Positions 8,547-18,080 are shown, counted from the stretch's first letter. The stretch: DNA of 64,000 nt from Ephemeroptericola cinctiostellae (GCF_003339525.1 NZ_CP031124.1:2046001-2110000); one strand, 5' to 3'. The notes: a model not told the origin generated them from the letters alone. Translations and numbers: made by a program.

Positions 8547-10181
8547 ATGACTCAATTGACCCCATCTGAACCAAACCGCATGAATCCAACCACAACTGCC
8601 CTTACTCAAGAAGCACTCCTCGCTAAAATCAATCAATTTGAGCAGCAATTTGCTGCAAGGAGCTTCAACGATGCCTTAATCTCTGGACAACAATTGGTAG
8701 AAATCTTACCGAACAACCCACAAATCCATTTTTACTTGGCATTGGTATTTAACAACCTCAACCTTTTCGATCAAGCGTACATGCAACAGCTTGAGGCCAT
8801 TCGTCTAAAACCCGATGAGTCCATTTACCACTACAATGCAGCAACTTATGCCGACATCATGGGCAATGCGCTGCGCGCCATGCTGCATTATCAACGCTGC
8901 ATCCACATCGACCCAAATCATGCCGATGCACTGTGGAACTATTCTGAGCACCTACGTTTGGATGGCCACATTAAAATGGCGATCGAATGCCTGCACAAAC
9001 TCATTGCTTTGGGTAAAGACCATTATGGCAAATTTTACAATCGCTTGATTGCCTGTTACGCCCTGCTGGAACAATACAGCACACAAACAGCTGAGTTGTA
9101 TCAAAAATTATTGAATGATCCCGAAGATCACATTGCACGCTGGGGATTTGCTCTGGATGAGCTCAAAAATGAACGTTTTGAATCAGGCTTTGCTTTTTAC
9201 AACCGCCGTTTTGAAAGCAGCGCACTGAACAATGCCTACTGTTATGATTTCCCTTACCCATTGTGGGACGGGGTGTTTCATAAAGGTCAAACCTTGTTGA
9301 TTCATGGTGAACAAGGTTTGGGCGATGAAATGATGTTCTTATCCACAATGAATGAACTGTTGGCCGAAGCCCAACACACGGGCACACGCATTGTCATCGC
9401 CTGCAAACCTGCGCTTGTGCGCTTGTTTGCCCTCAGCTTTCCAAACACCACGGTCTTTGCACACAAGTATGAAACGCCTGCATTAGAAGTGGCTCAATTG
9501 CCCATCAGCGCACAACTGCCCATGGGGCATTTGCTTCAACGTTACCGCAAAAGCATAGCTGACTTTGATGCCAACCGCCATCCATTTTTGGTCGCTGATG
9601 CAGCGCGCATCGCCCATTATGACGAGCGTATCAAAATCCAAGGACGTGAAGCCAAAGACGGCCGACGTCGATTTCGTGTGGGTTTAATGTGGGGCACAGT
9701 GTCCGCAGAGGCGGTTCAACGGTTCGTGCGGTTTGCCAATAAAAAAAGCATTGCCCTGTCCCTTTTCAGCGAATTTGAGGATGTCATTGATGAGGTTGAG
9801 TTCATCAGTTTACAAAACCATGAACGTGGTGCTGAAGCCGCATTGTTACCCGAACTTCACATTGTCGATTTCAGCTTGGATCAAACCGATTTTTATGACA
9901 CAGCCGCATTGATGTGCAATTTGGATTTGGTCATCACCATCGACACCTCCATCGCCCATTTGGCAGGTGGTTTGGGCTTAGAAACATGGGTGCCATTGCC
10001 CAAACTCGCCGACTGGCGTTATGGCAAAAAACGTGACACCAGTTATTGGTATGAAGGTACTCATCTATTTCGTCAAACCAAAGCAGATCATTGGAATGAT
10101 GTTTTGGATAACATGCACACGCAACTTAAAGCCCGTGTCCAAAAGAACCAAAAAGACGCAGCATCTAAACATAAAAAATAA
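8547..10181 (+). CDS. TPR protein with glycosyltransferase family 9-like domain
   Basis: About 544 residues. The N-terminal third carries TPR-like helices (for example IHFYLALVFNNLNLFDQAY and AMLHYQRCIHIDPNHADALW). From about residue 245 it resembles GT9 / heptosyltransferase proteins: LLIHGEQGLGDEMMFLS, and near the end DLVITIDTSIAHLAGGLGL followed by VPLPKLADWRYG. Family members of this TPR-GT9 type are common in proteobacteria; the acceptor is usually unknown (protein or surface glycan). No signal peptide is seen. The start is uncertain: ATGs at 8484, 8547 and 8580 are in frame and none has a clear binding site. No other glycan genes are nearby. Confidence 0.78.
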   Translation: MTQLTPSEPNRMNPTTTALTQEALLAKINQFEQQFAARSFNDALISGQQLVEILPNNPQIHFYLALVFNNLNLFDQAYMQQLEAIRLKPDESIYHYNAATYADIMGNALRAMLHYQRCIHIDPNHADALWNYSEHLRLDGHIKMAIECLHKLIALGKDHYGKFYNRLIACYALLEQYSTQTAELYQKLLNDPEDHIARWGFALDELKNERFESGFAFYNRRFESSALNNAYCYDFPYPLWDGVFHKGQTLLIHGEQGLGDEMMFLSTMNELLAEAQHTGTRIVIACKPALVRLFALSFPNTTVFAHKYETPALEVAQLPISAQLPMGHLLQRYRKSIADFDANRHPFLVADAARIAHYDERIKIQGREAKDGRRRFRVGLMWGTVSAEAVQRFVRFANKKSIALSLFSEFEDVIDEVEFISLQNHERGAEAALLPELHIVDFSLDQTDFYDTAALMCNLDLVITIDTSIAHLAGGLGLETWVPLPKLADWRYGKKRDTSYWYEGTHLFRQTKADHWNDVLDNMHTQLKARVQKNQKDAASKHKK

Positions 10182-10208
10182 GCACGCGCATCAGCATGCA
10201 TTCAAAAC

Positions 10209-10233
10209 AATCGCGGCCATCAAGGCCGCGATT
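10209..10233. terminator. Hairpin between convergent genes
   Basis: A perfect 10-bp stem, AATCGCGGCC / GGCCGCGATT, with a five-base loop. It has no long T tract on either side, so termination is probable but unproven. It separates the TPR gene (plus) from the holD-like gene (minus). Confidence 0.5.
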
Positions 10234-10277
10234 GTCAGATCAACATGTCACAATTAACATGCACATCATTTGGATGC

Positions 10278-10865
10278 TTAAGGCTGCGCCCACATGGCCT
10301 TCAAACCCACCCATGCTTCGCGCTTGAGTAAAGGCTCAGACAACATGTCGGCTAAAGCAGGAATCCGCCAGACACGGTGGTGCCCCTCGGGAAAATCCAC
10401 ATCACCCAACAACAACACGCTCAATGTTTCAGGTAACGACACATTCAATTCCGACACATGACACACATTCAGGCGCGGCCATGTCGCCATCCCAGTGGTT
10501 TGAACATGCTCGACCCCATCCTGCACCGAACTGTAAACCACCTCGCCCTCAGTCGCCTGAATCGCCGCCATCATACCTGCCAGCAAACGACATGCATCAT
10601 CATCCAGCGGTGCAACGCCAATCACCCAATAACGCGCTGCTTGAATGATTTTCGGCAACACGGGCAGATCCGCCACAACCGCTTTCGCCGCAACGACTAA
10701 AACAGGTTCAGGCAAACCTTCCAACACGGGCGCATTGGCCACAGAGACCGCCCCCCCCAGCGAAGCCGTGCTCGCCCAGCGTGAAATGCCCATCACATCC
10801 AGCCAAACGGCATGGTGTTCAGGGTACGTTAACACAGCAGACACATCATCGGACACTTGATCCAT
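10278..10865 (-). CDS. holD: HolD-like DNA polymerase III psi subunit
   Basis: A 195-residue protein not obvious at first sight. Three features match E. coli HolD: an N-terminal LDVMGISRWAS like LQQLGITQWSL, a hydrophobic strand then DLPVLPKIIQA, and a C-terminal IPALADMLSEPLLKREAWVGL like SPALTDLRANPTARAALWQQ. HolD links the clamp loader through chi to SSB. Position supports it: in E. coli holD is adjacent to rimI, and here it follows rimI by 57 bases on the same strand. It is longer than E. coli HolD (137 residues), with extra sequence in the middle. The call is from pattern and synteny, so moderate. Confidence 0.62.
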   Translation of the reverse strand: MDQVSDDVSAVLTYPEHHAVWLDVMGISRWASTASLGGAVSVANAPVLEGLPEPVLVVAAKAVVADLPVLPKIIQAARYWVIGVAPLDDDACRLLAGMMAAIQATEGEVVYSSVQDGVEHVQTTGMATWPRLNVCHVSELNVSLPETLSVLLLGDVDFPEGHHRVWRIPALADMLSEPLLKREAWVGLKAMWAQP

Positions 10866-10922
10866 TCAACCCTCATTCATTTCTTAAAAAACACGAAAAA
10901 AGCCACTTTTTTCCATATCTAC

Positions 10923-11438
10923 TTATTCATTTGATGTGCTGTATGTGTGTTCAATCACATCACAGCGCAGAATCAGCGCATCCTCACGTGCCCCCGTGAC
11001 AGGATCATGATAATAATGCTTGCGCCGTCCAACCTCAACAAAACCATTTTTATCGTATAAAGTGCGGGCAACGGCATTACTCACACGCACTTCTAAAAAG
11101 CACGCTTGCACATCTGGATAACAAGCGCGAATGTCCATCAAGCCAAAAACCAATAATGCCGCGCCCACACCTTGTCCTTGCGCAGCATGCGCGACTCCAA
11201 TTGTTAAAATCTCAGCTTCATCAATCACCACTTGTGCGATTAAATACGCCTGCACCTGTCCAAACGCATCTTCGGCCACCCAAGCCACGTAACCCCCATC
11301 CAGCAGACCTGCAATCTCAAGCACTTGCGCACGCGACCACGGTTCAATCTGCACCGCCATTTCAATATCAGCAACGGCAGGCAAATCAGCGGCACACAAA
11401 CGGCGATATGCCATATTTGCGCTCATGTTTGTGTTCAT
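10923..11438 (-). CDS. rimI: RimI ribosomal protein S18 alanine N-acetyltransferase
   Basis: A 171-residue GNAT acetyltransferase. The acetyl-CoA motif is ILTIGVAHAAQGQGVGAALL (about residues 76-95), followed by EVRVSNAVARTLYDKNGFVEVGRRKHYY, the RimI-type C-terminus with its YY end. RimI acetylates the N-terminal alanine of S18. Its start codon overlaps the tsaB stop by four bases, so the two are translationally coupled, a common arrangement. A second methionine pair (MSANMAYRRL) could also start it. Confidence 0.93.
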   Translation of the reverse strand: MNTNMSANMAYRRLCAADLPAVADIEMAVQIEPWSRAQVLEIAGLLDGGYVAWVAEDAFGQVQAYLIAQVVIDEAEILTIGVAHAAQGQGVGAALLVFGLMDIRACYPDVQACFLEVRVSNAVARTLYDKNGFVEVGRRKHYYHDPVTGAREDALILRCDVIEHTYSTSNE

Positions 11439-12181
11439 ATCGCTTTTGCCGCCTCACGCTCGGCGATGGTTTGCGCAATTTTATCACGCACATATAAGGG
11501 AGACACATCATGCGGTGGCACACCCCCACTGGCTGCAAAAGACCGTTGCGCCGCAGGCAATAAATACAATGCATTGGGTGCATCGTGGTTCATCGCAGCC
11601 ATACGAACACCGTCCGCTTCATGCGCCAAAGACCAAGCCTTGAAAGCCTCAAAAATTGTCCACGCATTACCAGCCAATTGCATCGTTTGTCGTACGGCCA
11701 CTTCTTGCAACTCCGTAAATGCGATCACATCGTCCAACACACCCAAACTCGGCGCTTGAATCGTCGAATACGCACCCGCCACATCGAAATGATAAGCCGC
11801 CCAATACACCTGATTCATCCGTGCATCATTCGCCACCAGCACCGTCATTTCGACAGGTTGAGATTCAAATGCGGCTTGCGCCAAAGCCAGCAATGAGGGC
11901 AACGCAATCACGGGTTTACCTGTCGCATATGCCAAACCTTGCACCACAGCCACACCCAAACGCACCCCCGTAAAGCCACCGGGGCCAATGCCCACGACAA
12001 ACGCATCGACATCCTGCACCGTCATCCCGCGTGCCTCCAACAGCCGACGCACCATAGGCAACACATTTTCGGAGTGGCTTTGCTCTGTCATCAGATGCTC
12101 ACTACTGCTGACCCCTTGGTGGCTCAAGGCCACTGAGCAATATGCACTCGATGTGTCCACGGCCAATAAAGTTGCACTCAT
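11435..12181 (-). CDS. tsaB: TsaB, tRNA threonylcarbamoyladenosine biosynthesis
   Basis: A 248-residue protein of the ASKHA fold. The N-terminal [15 protein letters not shown] and the [20 protein letters not shown] motif (about residues 65-84) identify TsaB (YeaZ), the non-catalytic partner of TsaD that, with TsaE, attaches threonylcarbamoyl to adenosine 37 of ANN-decoding tRNAs. It overlaps ispF by four bases upstream and rimI by four bases downstream, so all three are probably one transcript. Length is slightly above E. coli TsaB (231). Confidence 0.93.
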   Translation of the reverse strand: MSATLLAVDTSSAYCSVALSHQGVSSSEHLMTEQSHSENVLPMVRRLLEARGMTVQDVDAFVVGIGPGGFTGVRLGVAVVQGLAYATGKPVIALPSLLALAQAAFESQPVEMTVLVANDARMNQVYWAAYHFDVAGAYSTIQAPSLGVLDDVIAFTELQEVAVRQTMQLAGNAWTIFEAFKAWSLAHEADGVRMAAMNHDAPNALYLLPAAQRSFAASGGVPPHDVSPLYVRDKIAQTIAEREAAKAI

Positions 12182-12690
12182 GCCGACACCTTCATCAACA
12201 ACACCACTGCTTCACATGCAATGCCTTCCGAACGCCCCAAATAACCAAGCTGTTCATTGGTTTTCGCCTTGACATTGATCGCGCTCACATCCACCCCCAA
12301 GTCAAACGCAATATTTTCACGCATGCTGCCGATGTGTGGTGCCATTTTGGGTGCTTGCGCGATGATGGTGGAGTCCAAATTGGCCAACACATAACCCGCA
12401 TCAAGAATTTTTTGGTAGGCATGTTTAAGCAAAACACGACTGTCCACCCCTTTAAATTGTGGATCGGTGTCTGGAAAATGCCGTCCAATGTCACCCAGTG
12501 CCAGCGCCCCCAACAACGCATCGGTGATGGCGTGCAACAACACATCTGCATCCGAATGCCCGAGCAAGCCTTTGTCAAAAGGAATCGTCACCCCGCCAAT
12601 GATCAACGGGCGATCGTTCACCAAAGCATGCACATCAAACCCTTGCCCGATGCGAAAAGGTAAAACGGGTAAATTAGAAACTGCAATCAT
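12178..12690 (-). CDS. ispF: IspF, 2-C-methyl-D-erythritol 2,4-cyclodiphosphate synthase
   Basis: A 170-residue enzyme of the non-mevalonate isoprenoid pathway. The zinc site [11 protein letters not shown] (Asp and His) and [31 protein letters not shown] are fully conserved, and the C-terminal [19 protein letters not shown] is the substrate-binding signature. It forms the cyclic diphosphate from CDP-ME 2-phosphate, the product of IspE. IspD is encoded 240 bases upstream on the same strand. The stop overlaps the tsaB start (ATGA). Confidence 0.96.
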   Translation of the reverse strand: MIAVSNLPVLPFRIGQGFDVHALVNDRPLIIGGVTIPFDKGLLGHSDADVLLHAITDALLGALALGDIGRHFPDTDPQFKGVDSRVLLKHAYQKILDAGYVLANLDSTIIAQAPKMAPHIGSMRENIAFDLGVDVSAINVKAKTNEQLGYLGRSEGIACEAVVLLMKVSA

Positions 12691-12704
12691 TTAAAACTTT
12701 CATA

Positions 12705-12812
12705 TGGTCAATTATTTGATGATTTAATCATCCAATACATCTGATCATTTAATGCATCTTTAATACATCACTTTTTAATAAATCATTTAGTACATCATTT
12801 AATACATTTAAA
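12705..12812. repeat. AT-rich degenerate repeats between ispD and ispF
   Basis: Several imperfect copies of CATTTAATACATC or close variants (CATTTAATGCATC, TTTAATACATC, CATTTAGTACATC) follow one another in about 100 bases. It looks like a decayed tandem repeat. No gene is visible; it may contain the ispF promoter or be a transcribed spacer. Confidence 0.55.
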
Positions 12813-12927
12813 ACGCTTGCCTCAAGCAGTCAATGCAAGTCACTTAAAACACAGGGTCAAACAAGTTTTTCACTTCCCTTCAACCCATTAATGCAGTACC
12901 TCATAGCAGTTGGCTCGATAAAACACA

Positions 12928-13698
12928 TCACGCCAAGGCTTGCACAGGTCTGCTTGCCCGCTCCAACCAAAACTCAGCCAACTCAAAGTCATGTGCAAAC
13001 GTCACTTTTAAGTTACTCACATGCCCTTCAATCAACATGGGGGACACACCAGCCCACTCCATCACGCTCGCCTCATCGGTGATGCCCTCTGCAACATGTT
13101 CGTCCACCAAAGCGTCGGACAATGCATTGTACAAAACATCCAATTTAAACATTTGTGGCGTCTGTGCCGCCCACAGCTTTTTACGATCCAAGGTTTTTTT
13201 GGCCAACACGCCATCATCGGATAATTTAATTGTATCGACCACAGGCATCGCCAACACCCCCCCCACTGCACTGTGCAGCAACACAGCATCATGCAACGCC
13301 TCAACCAATGCAGGCGTGATACAAGGACGTGCGGCATCATGCACCATCACCCACGCCTCATCGTATTGCTCATCCAGCACATCCAACGCATTGCACACCG
13401 ACTGCGCCCGAGTCTCCCCGCCCACACGCAGTACCTGAACCGCATCGCCAACCAACGGTGCAATCAACACGTCATACCACGCATCCTGTGGCGACAGCAC
13501 CACCACGACTTGCTGCACACATGCACTGTTAAACAAGGCCTTGATTGCATGAGCCAACATCGGCACGCCATTCAACTCTCTATATTGCTTCGGCAACGGC
13601 GACCCCGTGCGTGAACCAGAACCCGCCGCACAAATCACCGCCACCGTTGGCACGACGGCCACCATTGCATCTGTTGTGTTCATTGCTGTGTTCTCCAT
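12928..13698 (-). CDS. ispD: IspD, 2-C-methyl-D-erythritol 4-phosphate cytidylyltransferase
   Basis: A 256-residue nucleotidyltransferase. The CTP-binding loop VICAAGSGSRTGSPLPKQY lies near residue 21; VMVHDAARPCITPALV and the later TDEASVMEW (Asp/Glu) are conserved family motifs. It makes CDP-methylerythritol in the isoprenoid pathway upstream of IspF. The ATG at 13698 follows AGGAGAGGGC, a strong binding site, and is preferred to a codon 12 residues upstream. The N-terminus carries about 15 extra residues before the domain. Confidence 0.94.
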   Translation of the reverse strand: MENTAMNTTDAMVAVVPTVAVICAAGSGSRTGSPLPKQYRELNGVPMLAHAIKALFNSACVQQVVVVLSPQDAWYDVLIAPLVGDAVQVLRVGGETRAQSVCNALDVLDEQYDEAWVMVHDAARPCITPALVEALHDAVLLHSAVGGVLAMPVVDTIKLSDDGVLAKKTLDRKKLWAAQTPQMFKLDVLYNALSDALVDEHVAEGITDEASVMEWAGVSPMLIEGHVSNLKVTFAHDFELAEFWLERASRPVQALA

Positions 13699-14061
13699 GC
13701 CCTCTCCTATTATGATCACAAAGGTTAATCGCAAAGTAAAACCCTCTTTTGCGTTTGCTTAAAATTAGAGATTTCAGTTACGGCGGATTCTAAGAAAACC
13801 GCACAAACCATCAACTGAAACATTGAATGATTGACAAATTCACTGAAGATCAGCTCCAAATCACCCAAAATATACCCCAGTACCGCCAAAACAATCCCTC
13901 TTTAAAACCATCGTGGTTGTTTTTGTTTATCATTGGGATGCCCCAGATTTTGCCTCCCAAAAACACATCCTCAACAGGTAAGAAGCAGGGTTTTGCTTTT
14001 CGGAACAACACAAGCAGTATGATACAGCACCGCACCCACCCACGCCATGATTTGAGCCACC
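13699..14061. other. 363-base gap without a convincing gene
   Basis: Short open frames exist on both strands between ispD and the Toprim gene but they overlap each other, lack ribosome binding sites and resemble nothing. TTGCGTTTGCTTAAAAT near 13751 could carry a promoter element. Nothing else is seen. Confidence 0.4.
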
Positions 14062-14718
14062 ATGTACTTTAAAAACACCCCCATCAAGCTCGCCGACAGC
14101 CGCACCCATGGCGCAGGCACAGAATTGTTCATCGTCGAAGGCGACTCCGCCGCCAGCGCAGTGACCGCCTTACGCAACGGGCAATGTCAAGCAGTCCTGC
14201 CCATGCAAGGTAAGCCGCTGAACGCCCTCAAAGCCACCGCCGCCAAAGTCTCGGCCTATCCCCTATTCAACGCACTCGAAAGCAGTTTAGGTGCAGGCGC
14301 AGGTGAACACTTCAACATAAACACAATGCGCTTTGAACGCATCGTTCTGCTGTTCGATCCCGACGCCGACGGCATTCACAGCGGCGCACTCATGCTCATG
14401 TATTTTTACAAACGCATGCGCCCCCTGTTTGAAGCCGGAAAAATTCTAATGGTTCACCCACCTTGGTTGCAATTCACCATTGCAGGCCGAACCGAACCCC
14501 TATACGCCTACGCCGAAGCCCAAGGCCGTGATGTCGCAGAACAATTGCGAGCACAAGGCATGGATTTCCAAACACTGCGCTACCGAGGTTTAGCGGGGAT
14601 CGATCGAGATATTTTATTGAGTGCCTGCATCACCCCTGAAACGCGCGTCACACGGACGATGGGGCTGAAAGATGCAGAAGCCGCGATTGCGGTATTTGGA
14701 GGCGGATTGGAAGGGTGA
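14062..14718 (+). CDS. Stand-alone Toprim domain protein of the GyrB/ParE type
   Basis: A 218-residue protein matching only the Toprim part of type IIA topoisomerase B subunits. ELFIVEGDSAAS (Glu26) matches the catalytic glutamate motif; LPMQGKPLNALKA matches LPL-KGK-LN; and LLFDPDADGIHSGALMLMYFYKRMRPLF (Asp99, 101, 103) holds the metal-binding DxDxDG. The ATPase (GHKL) and transducer domains are absent and there is no upstream frame to supply them, so this is not a simple truncation at the window scale. Catalytic residues are intact. It may be a family of its own, with an unknown partner. No strong binding site precedes the ATG at 14062. Neighbours give no clue. Confidence 0.8.
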   Translation: MYFKNTPIKLADSRTHGAGTELFIVEGDSAASAVTALRNGQCQAVLPMQGKPLNALKATAAKVSAYPLFNALESSLGAGAGEHFNINTMRFERIVLLFDPDADGIHSGALMLMYFYKRMRPLFEAGKILMVHPPWLQFTIAGRTEPLYAYAEAQGRDVAEQLRAQGMDFQTLRYRGLAGIDRDILLSACITPETRVTRTMGLKDAEAAIAVFGGGLEG

Positions 14719-15116
14719 ATGCATACGGATGGGTTGGCCATATTGGTGCACACCCCTCACCCCTGATCAACATTTTTAGCATCATGCAACAGCCACGCAG
14801 CAGCACCAAAAATCTAAAACAAGCCTTATTGCCTGCATTCGTTGAACAACAGATCGATCACAAATGGATTTGAGTGTAACAACAAGTAACAACAAGTAAC
14901 AACAAATAAGACAACACATGGGCTCAAAAATTAAAACAATACAAACAAACGCAGCCCGCCTTGGCACATCCCAAACCACCTCAACCAATCTCTTTTTATT
15001 TGTGCTAAAGTGTATTCACAGGCGCGCATGGCAAAGCCTGCTTTCACAATAAAAACAACAAGTACAAACACATGCTCAACCCATTTGACTGCTTTGAGCG
15101 CCATTCCAAGGAGACC
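14719..15116. other. 398-base gap holding a short tandem repeat
   Basis: No gene is supported between the Toprim gene and the cupin gene. The gap contains three copies of a 10-base repeat (described separately) and AT-rich DNA with TTGACTGC at 15087-15094, near the cupin start. Frames on the minus strand are short and have no resemblance to families. Confidence 0.4.
14876..14905. repeat. Three tandem copies of GTAACAACAA
   Basis: A 10-base unit is repeated three times without mismatch in the gap upstream of the cupin gene. It is one of several short tandem duplications in this window. Confidence 0.9.
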
Positions 15117-15449
15117 ATGATGTCCATTCCACATGCTGTTTCAGGCCAAGTGTTGAACATTCTTCCTGCTGCCCATGAATTGGGTGCCAAACAATCCACC
15201 GCATTGTTCAAGAGCCAAGAATTAGAAGTCATTCGATTGATTCTACCCAAAGACAAAACCATGCCAACACATCAAGTGGCTGGAGAAATCACGGTGCAAT
15301 GTGTATCGGGCTCGATTGAGATGATCTGCAATGGTGATATTCAAGTGCTGAACAGCGGTCAGTTGTTGTATTTATCGGGCGGTGTGGCACACAGTTTAAG
15401 CAGCCGTGAAGATGCGGTGGTGCTCCTGACGATTGTATTACACCGATAA
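15117..15449 (+). CDS. Small cupin domain protein
   Basis: A 110-residue single-domain cupin. It contains TMPTHQVAGEITVQCVSGSIEMICNGD, the first cupin motif with its histidine, and LNSGQLLYLSGGVAHSLSSREDAVVLLTIV, the second. Only part of the canonical metal-ligand set (two His and a Glu in motif 1) is evident, so metal binding is uncertain. The ATG at 15117 follows AAGGAGACC, a very good binding site; an in-frame ATG 15 codons upstream has none. Substrate or sensing role unknown. The stop codon lies inside a 14-base tandem repeat. Confidence 0.8.
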   Translation: MMSIPHAVSGQVLNILPAAHELGAKQSTALFKSQELEVIRLILPKDKTMPTHQVAGEITVQCVSGSIEMICNGDIQVLNSGQLLYLSGGVAHSLSSREDAVVLLTIVLHR

Positions 15450-15492
15450 GATTACAGCGATGAGATTACAGCGATGAGATTACAGCGATGAG
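15445..15492. repeat. 14-base tandem repeat over the cupin stop codon
   Basis: GATAAGATTACAGC is followed by two copies of GATGAGATTACAGC and then GATGAG. The first copy contains the TAA of the cupin gene, so the repeat lies mostly in the 3' untranslated region. Confidence 0.9.
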
Positions 15493-15563
15493 CACCATAC
15501 CTCGCCGTAAGCTTGTTTGGGTTAAACCATCGATGCCTTATAAGGTGTAAAAAACGCCTTGCC

Positions 15564-16178
15564 CTAATTTTTTTTCTTCGGCAAGGCTTTTTGCCCGTGC
15601 GCATACACACGATAACCCAGCAAAATCGCCAGTACCACCCCAAATAACACGGGGTAAAACACGTCGGATTTCACAATCATGTAAAAATGCACCACGCCTG
15701 CCATGGCGAGGATGTAGATGAGTTTGTGCAATTTCAGCCAACGTTTCGCGCCGAGGCGATGCAACATCTTGTCCGTCGAGGTGATGGCGAGTGGGATGAG
15801 CATGAGAAAACTCGCCATACCAAAAGCAATAAATGGCCGTTTAATCACGTCGCTAATCGTACTCGACAAGCTCCAACTGCGGTCAAAACCAATGTAAGTG
15901 ATGAGGTGTAAGCAACCATAAAAAAAAGCGAACAAACCAAGCATGCGCCGGTATTTAATCAAAAACCCCCAGCCAAACTGTTTGCGCAGTGGGGTGATGG
16001 CAAGCGTGATGAGAATGAACATCAAGGTCAATACACCAAAAATTCGGGTGAGGAATTCAACAGGATTCACACCCAATTGTCGGTGCATGCCATCCCACGC
16101 GAGCATACAGAGCGGCACGAGGGCATTAATGAACACAAGGACTTTGTTGAACCATAAGGTCTGTTGCGCAGTTCGCAT
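15564..16178 (-). CDS. msrQ: MsrQ, haem-binding membrane subunit of MsrPQ
   Basis: A 204-residue membrane protein with about six hydrophobic helices (for example residues 10-29, 43-60, 74-92, 104-123, 141-160, 165-184). Histidines in GCLHLITYI, LKLHKLIYI and VVHFYMIV are the expected haem ligands. MsrQ (YedZ) passes electrons from the quinone pool to periplasmic MsrP, which repairs methionine sulfoxide. It sits 153 bases downstream of msrP on the same strand. The ATG at 16178 begins the homologous N-terminus; the longer frame upstream has no similarity. Confidence 0.93.
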   Translation of the reverse strand: MRTAQQTLWFNKVLVFINALVPLCMLAWDGMHRQLGVNPVEFLTRIFGVLTLMFILITLAITPLRKQFGWGFLIKYRRMLGLFAFFYGCLHLITYIGFDRSWSLSSTISDVIKRPFIAFGMASFLMLIPLAITSTDKMLHRLGAKRWLKLHKLIYILAMAGVVHFYMIVKSDVFYPVLFGVVLAILLGYRVYAHGQKALPKKKN

Positions 16179-16331
16179 GGTGTTGGATCGCTTTATTTCA
16201 ATTTCAATTATTGATATGAATTGTTGATATGCATGACTTAAATTAGCGCAGGTAAATGCAGGTAAATACAGATAAGTTCTGAACAATCTTTCTGAGTCAC
16301 ATTTTACGGTGCAATAACCACAAGACCCCAT

Positions 16332-17312
16332 TCAAAAATTTTGCTTCAAATCCATCCCACTGTACAAACTGGCCACTTCGTCTGCATAACCATTGAACAT
16401 CAATGTTGGTTGGCGTTTGTACTCACCAATTCGCTGTTCATCGGCCTGCGACCAACGGGGGTGATCGACATTGGGATTGACGTTGGAGTAAAAGCCATAC
16501 TCATCGGCAGCGGCTTTATTCCATGTTGTTGGTGGTTGTGTGTCGGTCAAGGTGATTTTCACGATGGACTTGATGCCTTTGAACCCATACTTCCATGGCA
16601 CGACGAGACGAATCGGGGCACCGTTCTGATTCGGCATGGGTTTGCCGTACAAACCTGTGGCCAATATTGTCAACGGATGCATGGCTTCGTCGAGGCGAAG
16701 ACCCTCCACATAAGGCAGTTCAATGCCCGCGTATTTGCCGCTCGGCATTTGCGCTTTATCGTAATAAGTTTCAAAAGCGACGTATTTGGCCGTCCCCAAA
16801 GGCTGAACGAGGTCAAGCAACTTTTTCAATGGAAAACCTTGCCATGGAATGACCATTGACCAACCTTCGACACAGCGGTGACGGTAAATGCGCTCCTCTT
16901 GTTCAATTTTAAGCAAATCCATCATATCAAAAGCATGCGGCTTGCTGACCAAACCGCTCACTTCCACAACCCACGGTGTGGTAATGAATTGCCCAGCGGC
17001 TTTTGCAACGGCAGATTTATTGGTGGAAAACTCATAATAATTGTTGTAATGGGTGATTTCTTCGAATGTATTGGGCACTAAAAGCGTTCGAGCGCCCCCT
17101 ACAACCGGAGGGTTGGGCTCAGAAGGTAAAACCGCCGCAGGTGCAGTGCTCGAAGCGGCAACATCAGCCACTGGAAGGGTCGGGTTAAAGTGCCGATACA
17201 CTGCACCAGTTAACACCGCAGCACCCGCTGCAAAGCCAACTTTCATGAATGCACGGCGGTTATGGTATGTCGCTTCAGGCGTGATCTCAGAGGGTTTGAT
17301 GTCATTTTTCAT
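16332..17312 (-). CDS. msrP: MsrP, periplasmic molybdopterin methionine sulfoxide reductase
   Basis: A 326-residue protein of the sulfite oxidase fold. A Tat signal with twin arginines at residues 19-20 ([17 protein letters not shown]) exports it folded with cofactor. The molybdenum-ligand cysteine is in [15 protein letters not shown], and the downstream [20 protein letters not shown] motif is typical of YedY/MsrP. The ATG at 17312 follows AAAGGTGTGGATC and is preferred. Works with MsrQ, encoded immediately downstream. Together with the neighbouring msrA and msrB it forms a four-gene methionine-repair region. Confidence 0.95.
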   Translation of the reverse strand: MKNDIKPSEITPEATYHNRRAFMKVGFAAGAAVLTGAVYRHFNPTLPVADVAASSTAPAAVLPSEPNPPVVGGARTLLVPNTFEEITHYNNYYEFSTNKSAVAKAAGQFITTPWVVEVSGLVSKPHAFDMMDLLKIEQEERIYRHRCVEGWSMVIPWQGFPLKKLLDLVQPLGTAKYVAFETYYDKAQMPSGKYAGIELPYVEGLRLDEAMHPLTILATGLYGKPMPNQNGAPIRLVVPWKYGFKGIKSIVKITLTDTQPPTTWNKAAADEYGFYSNVNPNVDHPRWSQADEQRIGEYKRQPTLMFNGYADEVASLYSGMDLKQNF

Positions 17313-17401
17313 GATCCACACCTTTGCATGATCGGGTTGATTTTAGATTGATTCATTTTGGATTGACCCATTGTATTATTTCATCACGCCAGCCAGATGC
17401 A

Positions 17402-18067
17402 TCAAATGGATGTGCGCTGGTACAGCTCAGGATAGGATTGTTGTAAGTCCACTAATTTTGGCGCATCGTTGTAGATGATATAGGCTGAATCAGGGTGCTT
17501 ATTAAAATAATTTTGATGGTCACTTTCTGCAACGTAAAAATCCTGTAAGGGCACATTTGTCGTCACAATGGGACGATGAAAAGCACCCTGCCGTTCAAGC
17601 TGTGTGATGTAAAGCTGTGCCACGCGCTGCTGTTCAGCATTGGTATAAAAAACAGATGAACGGTATTGCGTCCCTTGATCTGGACCTTGACGGTTCAGCT
17701 CGGTCGGATCGTGGGCGACCGAAAAATACACTTGGAGCAATTGGCCGTAACTGATTTGAGATGGATCAAAGGTGATTTTAACGGCCTCCGCATGACCTGT
17801 TGTGCCTGAACTGACTGCTGTGTAATTCGCGCGTTCTAACGAGCCACCCGCATAACCAGCCACCACATTCGTCACACCTTTGACATGTTGAAACACCGCC
17901 TGCACGCCCCAAAAACAACCACCCGCCAAAACCGCAGTGGCTTGGCTTGGTGTGACGGCAAGTGCCATGTTTTCAATCGGCGCCTCAATTGTCTTGGCAT
18001 GACTGACACAGGGCATCAATGGGGTGCTGATCAAAATCAGAAGCAAAACCTTCAATGTGTTTAACAT
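17402..18067 (-). CDS. msrA: Exported peptide-methionine (S)-S-oxide reductase MsrA
   Basis: A 221-residue MsrA with a signal peptide (residues 1-24, LKVLLLILISTPLMPCVSHA), so it should act in the periplasm or, via the cysteine at residue 20, possibly at a membrane; the cysteine context is not a good lipobox. The active site GGCFWG (Cys51) is intact, as are GYAGG and GTQYRSSVFY. The ATG at 18067 follows AAGGGTGATC. It starts 13 bases after the msrB stop, indicating an msrB-msrA operon. It reduces the S-epimer of methionine sulfoxide; the reductant in the periplasm is unknown. Confidence 0.95.
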   Translation of the reverse strand: MLNTLKVLLLILISTPLMPCVSHAKTIEAPIENMALAVTPSQATAVLAGGCFWGVQAVFQHVKGVTNVVAGYAGGSLERANYTAVSSGTTGHAEAVKITFDPSQISYGQLLQVYFSVAHDPTELNRQGPDQGTQYRSSVFYTNAEQQRVAQLYITQLERQGAFHRPIVTTNVPLQDFYVAESDHQNYFNKHPDSAYIIYNDAPKLVDLQQSYPELYQRTSI

Positions 18068-18080
18068 GATCACCCTTTCA

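Noticed and set aside
13827..14072. Plus-strand frame in the ispD-Toprim gap
   Set aside because: No family resemblance, no binding site, and it overlaps the Toprim start; a minus-strand frame there is equally unsupported.
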